Assembly (NCBI RefSeq): GCF_013410065.1
Contig: NZ_JACCCW010000002.1
Coordinates: 744,001-808,000, forward strand
Origin: Granulicella arctica
GTDB taxonomy: Bacteria; Acidobacteriota; Terriglobia; Terriglobales; Acidobacteriaceae
Length of the DNA: 64,000 nt
Reading direction: 5' to 3'
The notes under the pieces were generated by a model. The model was not told where the DNA came from and did not search any database. It worked only from the letters and a program-made list of their open reading frames with translations. How positions within the stretch are numbered: the first letter of the stretch is position 1; every line of letters starts with the position of its first letter. Positions 17,214 through 25,899 of the stretch are shown here, piece by piece. The position numbers and the translations under genes are program-made.

Positions 17214-20200
17214 ATGCGAGATTTCTTGCCATTCAAAGTGTGTCTCAGTCTGGCCTTATGCTGCGTGTTTCATTTTTTGGGGAATCCTATTGCGTTTGGC
17301 CAGGCGACCGGACAGATATCCGGAGTTGTAAGTGATTCCTCCGGGAGTGTCGTTCCTAAGGCTGTTGTGACGATAACGAACAGTGAAACCAGCGAATCGC
17401 GCAATGTCCTGGCGGGCGCGGACGGGTTCTATGTTGCTCCATTGATGAATCCCGGTATTTATAAGATAGAGGCCGGTCTTGCAGGGTTCAAGACAACGGT
17501 ACGCGATGGAATTCAAGTGACCGTCAATGGAACGGCTCGCGTAGATTTTAGTCTTGCCGTCGGTGCAACGAGGGATCAGGTCACAGTAACCTCGGGTCAA
17601 TCTCTTATACAGACTGACGATTCGACGCTGGGGATTGTGGTCGATCATGCCAAGATCATCGATCTTCCTCTCAACGGCCGCAATTTTACGCAGTTAGGTA
17701 CGCTGATTCCTGGTGTGCTGGCTCCCCCGGCATCCTTGGGAGGGTCCGATGGCAACGCAACGGTAGGCGGGGCATCACCGAACACGACCGGGTTCAGTGT
17801 TAACGGCCAGCGTAACCAGTCAAACAGCTTTGAATTGGATGGCGCGGATAACAACGACACCTTCAACAGCGGGTTCGTCCTTCGTCCGCCGCCAGACGCC
17901 ATCCAGGAATTCAAGATTTTGACCCACTCCTATGCGGCGGAATATGGAAGAAACGCTGGATCGATTGTGAACGTTGTAACCAAAGAGGGCACAAATGAGT
18001 TTCACGGTGCTGCCTGGGAGTTCAACCGTAACAGTGTGATGCAGGCGAAGAATTATTTTGCTACACAAAAACCAGCTCTCAATCAGAACCAGTTTGGAGC
18101 GACCCTGGGGGCACCCGTTATCAAGGATCGGTTGTTCGCTTTTGGGTTCTACGAGGGGTTCCGTAATACTCAGGGCGAGACGCAGACCGTTCCGGTGCTT
18201 ACAGCTCTTGAGCGATCAGGCAATTTTGGCAGCAACACGATTATTGATCCGACGACAGGCGTTGCGTTTGCAAACAACACAATTCCTACGAGTCGGATTA
18301 ATACGATTGCAACCAATCTGCTGAACACATATATTCCGCTTCCGAATGCAGGTGGAACGAGCTACACGAAATCCCCGAGCACCCTCGACGATCGGGATCA
18401 ATTTGGTATTCGGCTCGATTACAACGTGAACAGCAAGCACACCTTATTGGGCCGTTATATGTATGGCCGTCAGAATGCGAGCGATCCATTGGCTCCATCG
18501 AACTTTGCTCCCGTCTCGAACCAGGCACACTTCCTCTTACAGGACAGTATGCTGTCAGACACCTGGATATTGCGGTCGAACATGGTTAACGTGGCGCGCA
18601 TGAATGACAACAGAATCTCTGGAACGCCGAACAGTATGAGTGGCATCAATGCCACGACGCTTGGGTTTCAGTATTCGGCCTCAAACCCGGTTGGCGCAGG
18701 TGTTCCGTTCATGACGGTTGCAGGATTCTTTACCGCTGGCGATAACCAGTTTGACTTTGCGCAACGTACCAATAATACGATCAGTATGACGGACGATTTC
18801 ACGTGGATTTTTGGCAAGCACTCGATCAAGATTGGCGGAGAGATCGATCACCAATCCATGGGAATTGCTTTCATCAATCGTCCGAACGGCGACTTCACAT
18901 TCACTGGCCAATATACGGGCAATGCAGCCGCCGACTTCCTGCTGGGTTTCCCTGCACAGTTTCGTCAGGCTTCTGGTGATCCGAACCTGAATGGTACCGC
19001 CTGGAGCTACGCGATCTATGCTCAGGACGAATTTCGCTTGACCTCGCGTCTGACGCTGAACTATGGACTTCGATATGAGGTGTCTCCTCCCTTTGTCGAT
19101 GCACTGAACCATCTCAACGCATTCCACACGGGACAGCAGTCCACTATCAATCCTGATGCTCCAACCGGGCTTGTGTTTCCCGGCGACAAGGGAGTTCCCA
19201 GAGGCACCTACTCTACGGATTATGGCAATGTTGCGCCCCGTCTGGCTGCCACGTGGGACCCGACAGGGAAGGGAACCACAAATATACGTGCCGCCTGGGG
19301 CATCTTCTACGACACGACGCCCGGCCAAGGCAACTTCTTTCAGAATGGAACGCTTGCGGCTCCATATCAGTACCTGACGCAGCTGGACCTGCCACTCGAT
19401 CAGCAGACATGACTGTTTGCGAATCCAGCGGCAGGAACGTCATCGAATAATGGGTTTCCTGCGGGATTGATCTTCATCGGATGGGGTGAGCAATACGCTA
19501 CACCAACCGTGCAGCAGTATAACGTTGGTGTCCAGCATCAAGTGGGCCACAGTTGGGGACTCGAGGCGGACTATGTCGGTTCGCGCGGCGAGCACATGCC
19601 GATGTTCATGGAGATCAATCCAACGACCGCAATTCTGACACCAACGCCCGAAGTTGGGCCGCGACTCATGTCGGCGTTCAGCCTTGTGCGTCCGACCTTC
19701 CCGGTGGCAAAGTCGTGGTATGACTCGCTACAGATGAGCGCGAAGTTGAATACGTGGCATAGCCTTAACCTGCTGGCTTCCTACACGCTTGGGCACTCGG
19801 AAGATCACACGTCCGGCTTGAATATCGGGACCGACAGTACGCCGCCTTATGCCGTAACGATAGGCGACGATGCCTCGATTCAGAAGGCGTTGAAATCGAT
19901 GAAAGGTTATTCCCTGTTCGACGCCCGCAACCGCTTTGTGATGAGTGTCGGTTATCAGTTGCCGACGTTTGCAACGCAGAGACGACTGGTAAACATGGTG
20001 TTGGGGAACTGGCAACTCAATGGCATTTTCCAAGTTCAGAGTGGGTTCCCATTCACTGTGAACGAGCCCGACAATGTGTCTCTGACCTCAGAGTCGCAGA
20101 GACCGAATTTGACCTGCGATCCTAACGCTGGTGCGCCGCACATTATCGGGGAGTGGTTCAATACGAGCTGTGTGCAGCGGCTCACGATTGCCGCTAACGC

Positions 20201-20450
20201 TGGCGAAGTTGGTGATGAGGGACGGAATGTGGTTCGTGGGCCTGGACTAGATAACACCGACTTCTCGCTGTTCAAGAACTTCAAGACGGTTGAGTCAGAG
20301 CAACTTCAGTTCCGCATTGAGACGTTCAACCTGTTCAATCACCCTTACTTCGGTCTGCCCGACAACACGCTGGGTTCACCAACGTTCGGTGCAATCACCA
20401 ATGCAGCAGATGGACGAATTGTTCAGCTTGCAGCGAAGTACATGTTCTAG
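17214..20450 (+). pseudogene. TonB-dependent receptor interrupted by one in-frame TGA
   Basis: Oar-like outer-membrane receptor. An AAGGAG site precedes the ATG and a signal peptide follows. The carboxypeptidase-regulatory domain begins ATGQISGVVSDSSGSVVPKAV; the plug has LPLNGRNFTQL, SVNGQRNQSNSFELDGADNND and EYGRNAGSIVNVVTKEGTNEFHG; the long barrel ends in LAAKYMF. Codon 733 (19410-19412) is TGA, and the same frame continues without a break for 345 more codons that still look like normal barrel sequence (TVQQYNVGVQHQVGHSWGLEADYVGSRGEHMP). The total of 1078 residues is normal for the family. One CGA-to-TGA change, a sequencing error or stop read-through would each explain it. Without read-through the barrel loses its last third. 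It lies in the GTATAC island upstream of the symporter. Confidence 0.8.
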
Positions 20451-20773
20451 GCATCTGCTAGAGCGAAGGCAGCGGTGAGTCGGATATCGTCGATGGACCG
20501 TTGAATGCTGGAGTCCGGCCTGTGGTGGTGGACTCCAAATCTTTTCGCAGTCCGGTATGCTGGGCAATAAAATTTGCCGTGATAAGGTATACCGAAGTTC
20601 CTAAGCTATCTCCACTCTTAGAAGCAGTTCAAAATATGTCAGAGGTCATTCATGGGTGCGGAACATTTTTCGGAACGGTTTCGAATCACGTTTACACGTT
20701 GTAAGGAGGTTTGTGCTGAGGTTGGCACCATAGCGTGTTGTAGAAAGGCTGTGACGCTCTGTAGGCAGGTTGC
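20451..20773. other. Intergenic region before symporter
   Basis: 323 bases with a GTATAC site at 20587 and a near match CCGGTATGCTGG (20552-20563). No gene is seen. Confidence 0.45.
20584..20595. promoter_or_regulatory. GTATAC site upstream of symporter
   Basis: AAGGTATACCGA, with perfect palindromic core GGTATACC (20586-20593), about 180 bases before the symporter ATG. Confidence 0.45.
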
Positions 20774-22231
20774 ATGATGAATCTTTACTCTGCCTCGCTG
20801 CTCTTCTACTCGATCTTTCTGATGGCTCTCGGACTGTTTATTAGTCGCAGGGTAAAGAACTCCTCGGACTTCCTGGTCGCGGGTAGAAGTCTAGGGGCAG
20901 GCCGTATCTTCGCAACCTTGCTCGCTGCCAATATCGGTGCTGGATCGACAGTGGGTGCGGCGGGTCTTGGATATAGGTTTGGGCTCTCGGCATGGTGGTG
21001 GGTGGGTTCGGCGAGTATTGGGACATTTCTACTCTCACAGTGTCTCGGACCAAGGCTTTGGGTCGTAGCTAAGAAGCATAATTTGGCGACCCTCCCTGAT
21101 TTTCTTGAGTTTCGTTATGGGAAGTCGGTGAAGGCTCTCATCGCTGTGATTTTCTGGTTTGGGGCGCTTGCGATCCTGGCCGCCCAACTTATTGCGATCT
21201 CCTGGATTCTCAATACGGTTGCGGGTACCCCCAAATGGGAGGGGTGTGTTCTTGGTGGAGTGGCGGCGATTGTGTATTGCACCGCTGGCGGGTTGATGTC
21301 GACGGCCTTTGTGAATATGTTCGAGTTGGCGGTAACCATGTCCGGCTTGCTGCTTGCGATTCCATTTGCGATTCATAGGCTCGGAGGATGGACGAATCTG
21401 AATGCCTTAATTCTCGTTCAGAAGCATAATGTGGTGGCTGCGCACTCGATGTTCAGCATGATGGGAGCGGGGCCGAAACAGATACTGGTGTGGCTGACGA
21501 TCCTGGTGCCTTCTTTTATGATTTCGCCGGGTCTGGTACAGAAGGTATATGGTGCCCGAGACGTCAAGAGCGTTCGATTGGGCGTGGGGCTCAACTCGCT
21601 GGGGCAGGCGATCTTCGCTTTTGTGCCTCCAATTCTGGGCCTATGCGCTTTTGCTGCCATCCCTCATCTGGCAAATCCGGAGCTTGCGCTACCCGAAGCG
21701 ATGAAGATTCTGCTGCCGAAATGGCTCGGTGTGTGGACGCTGGCTTCCATCTTCTCGGCTGAGTTGAGTGCGACCGATGCTATTTTGTTTATGCTTTCGA
21801 CGTCGCTTGCGGTGGACCTCTATAAGACGTTTCTCAACCCTAGGATCTCGCAGAAGCATTTGCTGGTTGCGAGCCGCGCGGCTTCAGTTTGCGCAGGGGT
21901 GCTTGGGATACTGCTTGCGACCGTCTTGCCTTCGATCATCGCCGCGGTCAGCATCTTCTATGGGTTGCTCGCGGTATCGCTTTTCGTTCCTGTCATTGCA
22001 GGGCTCTATTCGCGGCGAGTGCTCTCTATAGCAGCGCTGAGTTCCATCATTGGAGCCGTAGTTGCCACGCTGGGGACAATTCGTTTAACACAAGGACACG
22101 GATTTTGGCTTTTTTCGCCCCAGGCTATAGGCATCGCAACTGCCACACTCATCATGATTGCCTTCCGCATCTTTTGGCCAGGCCACGCAACGGATAATTT
22201 ATCCTTCGCTGGTGGAACGGATACGAAATAA
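20774..22231 (+). CDS. Sodium:solute symporter family transporter
   Basis: 485-aa inner-membrane protein with about 13 hydrophobic helices. The SSS signature is clear: SSDFLVAGRSLGAG after helix 1, AANIGAGSTVGAAGLGYRFGLSAWWWVGSASIG in helices 2-3, and LPDFLEFRYGKSVKALIA before helix 4. Helix 8-9 shows SAELSATDAILFMLSTSLAVDLYK. SSS members use sodium to import sugars, amino acids, nucleosides or carboxylates; the pattern resembles PutP/PanF-like members more than sugar carriers, but the substrate is not assignable. Position directly after the TonB receptor, with a GTATAC site in front, makes it the likely inner-membrane importer of the island. Start is the first of two adjacent ATGs; the ribosome site (AGGCAGG) is modest. 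Confidence 0.88.
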   Translation: MMNLYSASLLFYSIFLMALGLFISRRVKNSSDFLVAGRSLGAGRIFATLLAANIGAGSTVGAAGLGYRFGLSAWWWVGSASIGTFLLSQCLGPRLWVVAKKHNLATLPDFLEFRYGKSVKALIAVIFWFGALAILAAQLIAISWILNTVAGTPKWEGCVLGGVAAIVYCTAGGLMSTAFVNMFELAVTMSGLLLAIPFAIHRLGGWTNLNALILVQKHNVVAAHSMFSMMGAGPKQILVWLTILVPSFMISPGLVQKVYGARDVKSVRLGVGLNSLGQAIFAFVPPILGLCAFAAIPHLANPELALPEAMKILLPKWLGVWTLASIFSAELSATDAILFMLSTSLAVDLYKTFLNPRISQKHLLVASRAASVCAGVLGILLATVLPSIIAAVSIFYGLLAVSLFVPVIAGLYSRRVLSIAALSSIIGAVVATLGTIRLTQGHGFWLFSPQAIGIATATLIMIAFRIFWPGHATDNLSFAGGTDTK

Positions 22232-22361
22232 CCCTCGCCTATATATCGTATCGCCCCTGGAAGGGGTCGCATAAGATTCTGGCGTCTACTGCAAATTCTG
22301 CTGAATCACCTTTGGCGCGGCTCACTTGCAGAGTTTGCGGTGGAACCAAAGATGGCCCAGA

Positions 22362-23060
22362 TTATGAGGGAGGGATGCTTCGTTTGGAGAAGAGCGCGGG
22401 GCGTGCCAGATAGTATCCCTGGAAAAGCTGGAATCCATCTGCGACTGCTGCTTCAAATTCTTCCTGTGTTTCGATTTTTTCCGCGATGAGCAGTATGGGT
22501 TTGCCTCGCAGATAGCTGAGAATTTCACTTCGTTCTTCCTGGCTAGAAAGCCTAAAGTCGACCTTCACATAGTCTGCCAGTTCGATCAAACCCTCCATCT
22601 CTTCACAAAGCTGAAAGTCATCGAGCGCGATCTGGTGACCCAACGCTTTCAGTCTGCGGCAGGCAGCGATAACCTCTTCATCAGCCTCAACCGTTTCGAG
22701 TACCTCAAGCACTGTCGGAGCTGGAAGCAATGTTAACAAGCCCCCGACTAAATCTTCGCGAGCACAATTCAGGAAGATGGCGGATTCTCCTGTGAGCCTG
22801 TTGGGAGTATCCAGCATCCAGTCCCCAATCATTATCTGTGTTGCGGATTGAAGGTCGTCAGTGAACTGGTTATCCCATCCGGAGCGGGACAGCGCTTCGT
22901 AGCCGAAGATTTTTCTGTGACGATTGAATATGGGCTGGAGAGCAATAAAAAGGTGACTACAAAAGTCAGATGGTATCCAGGAAGCTTCCTTCTGCTCTGT
23001 AAAACTATTACCCGTCTTTGGAGTCCTATATTGCAACCGCGATGTAATTAAGTTCTTCAA
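22362..23060 (-). CDS. EAL-domain protein, EAL-only relative of YuxH family
   Basis: 232 aa from a TTG start at 23060, chosen because a full AAGGAGG lies 4 bases upstream and no ATG in frame does better. The chain FIALQPIFNRHRKIFGYEALSRS opens an EAL fold. Later motifs are ALDDFQ (for the usual DDFG), YVKVDFRL (Lys kept) and AEKIET, QGYYLARP. The EAL triad and DD pair remain but the intervening LExTE-type motif is altered (LEVLETVE), so phosphodiesterase activity is uncertain. YuxH-like proteins normally carry a C-terminal HDOD domain; here the gene stops right after the EAL fold. It may therefore be a c-di-GMP-binding or protein-binding module. Monocistronic. Confidence 0.8.
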   Translation of the reverse strand: MKNLITSRLQYRTPKTGNSFTEQKEASWIPSDFCSHLFIALQPIFNRHRKIFGYEALSRSGWDNQFTDDLQSATQIMIGDWMLDTPNRLTGESAIFLNCAREDLVGGLLTLLPAPTVLEVLETVEADEEVIAACRRLKALGHQIALDDFQLCEEMEGLIELADYVKVDFRLSSQEERSEILSYLRGKPILLIAEKIETQEEFEAAVADGFQLFQGYYLARPALFSKRSIPPS

Positions 23061-23220
23061 TAAACCTCCTTAATAACCTAAGCGCGGTGCGAGAACGAGA
23101 ATGAACGAGTTCCTCAATATTTTCTGTAACGATTTCTTTTGAAATCTGCGGCAATGTCTGTCATGCCTGAAATGAACGATCCTAACGGCGGTCTTAAAAG
23201 AATCGTCCCCCCTTGATCAG

Positions 23221-23264
23221 GAGATAAGCAGTTGGTGCGTGGTTACGTTCCAGCTGCTTATCTC
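23221..23264. repeat. 11-bp perfect inverted repeat, 22-base loop
   Basis: GAGATAAGCAG (23221-23231) pairs with CTGCTTATCTC (23254-23264). There is no T-run, so it is unlikely to be a terminator; it could be an operator or RNA hairpin. Confidence 0.5.
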
Positions 23265-23578
23265 TCTGCAATCCGAAGAGCTCGGGAGCTGCTATTCGGA
23301 GAAGCGGGACCGCCGCACAGTTATTGCGAAGGAGCGCCCCGGGGGGAACGAGGAGAAATATTGTGGAGACCCATTCGACTGGTTCCTTGATCGTTCCGCT
23401 TTCGTAGTACACGAATTGCTCATGATATACATGGACTCATCGCCGAGCGTTGATCAAATAGAATAGTCTGCCCTCATGAAAACACCTGTTTCATCTTTGT
23501 GGAATGTTCGGAACAGTTTGTTGGGTTCCATATAGGTAAAGCTTTTATTATCAGTCGGCTGCTTGGGCGTCATGGACT

Positions 23579-23607
23579 GTTTGCTCTCCAGCAAACGTCT
23601 GTTTGCT
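23579..23607. promoter_or_regulatory. Three alternating 7-bp half-sites (GTTTGCT/AGCAAAC)
   Basis: GTTTGCT (23579-23585), 4 bases, AGCAAAC (23590-23596), 4 bases, GTTTGCT (23601-23607). Regular 11-base spacing puts all three on one face of the helix, as for an oligomerising regulator. It lies directly before the TolB/TPR gene. Confidence 0.55.
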
Positions 23608-23615
23608 GTGTGATA

Positions 23616-25592
23616 ATGTCACTCAAGCGGAAACTCAAGAGAAGCATGCCTACGATTGATCCATTCTCGAAGCCGGGCGAACTAGATCCGGAACGGATCG
23701 AATTGATTCGGGGGCACCTCAAAGACGTGATTTCCAGCCCCGCCTTTGCAGGGAGCAGGCGAGCCCAGGACTTTCTTCAGCTGATCGTGGAGCATGCGCT
23801 TGCGGGCAGATTCGATAGCCTGCGAGAGCGCATGATTGGGGCCGAGATGTTCGGACGCCCGATCGGTTATGACACCGCGAACGACGCCGTGGTCCGGGTT
23901 AAGGCCACGGAGGTTCGAAAGAAGCTGGCACAGTATTATCAGGAATCAGTAAAACCGCTCGGCATTCGCATCGAACTTCCGATTGGGTCGTATGTGCCGA
24001 GATTTCACGTGGAGTCCTGGGAGAAGCTATCCGGTCTGCCCTCGGAATCTCCCCCTGTAGCTTCCGGTCAGCAAGGGACCATAGGAGAGGAAGAGCCATC
24101 CTATGCAGCGGGGGAGTCGGCGCGACGTACCTTGCGTGGATCGGTTGGCATCGTGGCCGGCATGGTTCTTATTGTGGCAATTGGCTTTATCGGCTTCAAG
24201 GTATGGTCGAAGAAGGCGAGTGCAAAGCCCGAAGTTCATGCCATCGCGATTCTGCCTCTACAAAATCTCTCTGGAGACCCACGGCAGGAATATTTTGCCG
24301 ATGGCATGACGGAAGAATTGATTGCGGATTTGGGGCAGGTCTCTTTGTTACGTGTCATCTCCCGGACCTCGGTGATGAGCTATAAGGGGACAAAGAAGAC
24401 GCTGCCCGAGATCGGCCGCGAATTGGGTGTGGATGCTATTGTGGAAGGGTCTGTGCTGCGTGAGGGCAACGAAGTGCGTATCACTGCTCAGTTGATCGAT
24501 GCCAAGACCGATCAACATATCTGGGCACGTAGCTACGTGCGTGACCTGACCAGTGTGTTGGCATTGCAGGGCGAGGTGGCGCAGACGATTGCCGATGAGA
24601 TCAGCATTAATGTGACGCCGCAGGAACAGGCGCGTCTGACGCGTCCGCGCCCGGTTAGCGAGGAGGCCCAGGATCTATATCTCTTGGGGATTCACTTGTT
24701 GAATTCGGGAGACCCTCGTAGGGCTTCCAATTATCTACAGGAGGCAATCGACAAAGACCCCAACTATGCGCCCGCGCACGCTGCATTGGCGAATGCCTAT
24801 GGTTGGTTGGGTGAAGCCGGTTGGCTCCCTTATGCCGCGGCTTTTCCCAGGCAGAAGGCAGAGGCGACCAAAGCTATCGAAATAGATGATGCTCTTCCTG
24901 AAGGTCACATCGAGCTTGCGAATGCCGTCATGGACCTAAGCTGGGACTGGACCACCTGCGAAAGAGAGCTCAAGCGAACGCTCGAACTCAATCCGAACTC
25001 GGCATCGACGCATTCGACGTATTCCAGTTATCTGTTGCGAGTGGGGCGGCTGCATGAGGCGATTGAAGAGACAAAACGAGATCTTGAGCTCGATCCTGTT
25101 TCCAGTCGCTCATTTATGCGTGCGGGATTCATCTACTACTATGCCCGTCAGTATGACGAGGCGGAAGCCCAACTTCAAAGGTCAACTGCTTTGGAACCTA
25201 GTCCGGCCGAGGTCCTTTTCCCTTTAGCTGTTATTCACGAAGAGAAAGGGATGTATCAAGAAGCTATAGACGGGTTTCAAAAGTTAGGCGACCAACCACA
25301 CGCCTTAGGCCATATGGGCAATGCCTATGCTCGAGCGGGACGAGTCGCCGAAGCGCACGATATGATTTCAAAGTTGCAAGGACACGTGGAGAAAGACGGC
25401 GTAGGAAGATACGAGATCGCGCTGGTTTATGCTGGGCTGGGCGACAAGGATGGTGCCTTCGGATGGTTGGAAAAGGCGTTTGCAGCGCATGACAAGGGGC
25501 TTACCTATCTCAAAATAGATCCTTGCATGGATCCGCTGCGTTCAGATCCTCGCTTCCAGGATCTTGTCAGACGTGTTGGCTTCCCGTCATAG
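23616..25592 (+). CDS. TolB/TPR membrane protein with N-terminal DNA-binding-like domain (CadC-shaped)
   Basis: About 658 aa if read from ATG 23616; ATG 23646 is as likely, and neither has a strong ribosome site. Domain order: an acidobacterial N-terminal domain (residues ~15-130: FLQLIVEHALAGRFDSLRERMIGAEMFGRPIGYDTANDAVVRVKATEVRKKLAQYYQ), thought to resemble a winged helix; one membrane span near residues 176-198 (GIVAGMVLIVAIGFIGFKVW); a TolB-like fold (AILPLQNLSGDPRQEYFADGMTEELIADLGQ...VEGSVLREGNEVRITAQLIDAKTDQHIWARSY); then about eight TPRs to the C-terminus. Topology copies CadC/ToxR-like one-component regulators, with cytoplasmic DNA-binding head and periplasmic sensor. The three-half-site repeat just upstream would suit autoregulation. 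Targets are unknown. Confidence 0.8.
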   Translation: MSLKRKLKRSMPTIDPFSKPGELDPERIELIRGHLKDVISSPAFAGSRRAQDFLQLIVEHALAGRFDSLRERMIGAEMFGRPIGYDTANDAVVRVKATEVRKKLAQYYQESVKPLGIRIELPIGSYVPRFHVESWEKLSGLPSESPPVASGQQGTIGEEEPSYAAGESARRTLRGSVGIVAGMVLIVAIGFIGFKVWSKKASAKPEVHAIAILPLQNLSGDPRQEYFADGMTEELIADLGQVSLLRVISRTSVMSYKGTKKTLPEIGRELGVDAIVEGSVLREGNEVRITAQLIDAKTDQHIWARSYVRDLTSVLALQGEVAQTIADEISINVTPQEQARLTRPRPVSEEAQDLYLLGIHLLNSGDPRRASNYLQEAIDKDPNYAPAHAALANAYGWLGEAGWLPYAAAFPRQKAEATKAIEIDDALPEGHIELANAVMDLSWDWTTCERELKRTLELNPNSASTHSTYSSYLLRVGRLHEAIEETKRDLELDPVSSRSFMRAGFIYYYARQYDEAEAQLQRSTALEPSPAEVLFPLAVIHEEKGMYQEAIDGFQKLGDQPHALGHMGNAYARAGRVAEAHDMISKLQGHVEKDGVGRYEIALVYAGLGDKDGAFGWLEKAFAAHDKGLTYLKIDPCMDPLRSDPRFQDLVRRVGFPS

Positions 25593-25722
25593 GTTCGAGC
25601 CTCTACATAGGAGACGGCATATCAATGCTGGTGTTATGCTCATGGCCCGCATTGGCCCGACAACGAGTGGCCTGATGCTATATAACCTACCTGTCATGCG
25701 TTAGCCCTTTGGAGATTCCTGG

Positions 25723-25848
25723 ATGTTGATGTCAGCTTTGTCCCGTACGCTACTTTGTCTGTCTTTGACCTCCTCTTCTTTGCTCGCTCAAGAGATTGAG
25801 CATCATCAAAGCTTTGGCAGACAAGCCGTTGGCAGAGAAGTGGCGTAA
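25723..25848 (+). CDS. Possible 41-aa secreted peptide
   Basis: Small frame with GGAG 8 bases before the ATG. It starts with a signal-peptide-like run (MLMSALSRTLLCLSLTSSSLLAQE), then a short polar tail rich in His, Gln, Arg and Gly (HHQSFGRQAVGREVA). If cleaved after Leu-Ala-Gln the mature peptide is under 20 residues. No family is recognised. The ribosome site and hydrophobic start are the only support, so it may be chance or a decayed gene. Confidence 0.3.
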   Translation: MLMSALSRTLLCLSLTSSSLLAQEIEHHQSFGRQAVGREVA

Positions 25849-25899
25849 CAAGAGCATGATGAAGTGAGCTTGCCAGACGTTGTGCTTTGCACACAACCT

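Larger units (their letters stand above)
23061..23615. other. Intergenic region with two repeat structures
   Basis: 555 bases between the divergent EAL and TolB/TPR genes. It holds an 11-bp inverted repeat (23221-23264) and a three-half-site repeat (23579-23607). Short open frames at 23194-23466 look spurious. Confidence 0.45.

Noticed and set aside
19467..20450. A separate gene starting at the TTG at 19467
   Set aside because: It is in the same frame as the upstream receptor, lacks a ribosome site, and begins in the middle of a barrel; it is the downstream part of the interrupted receptor.
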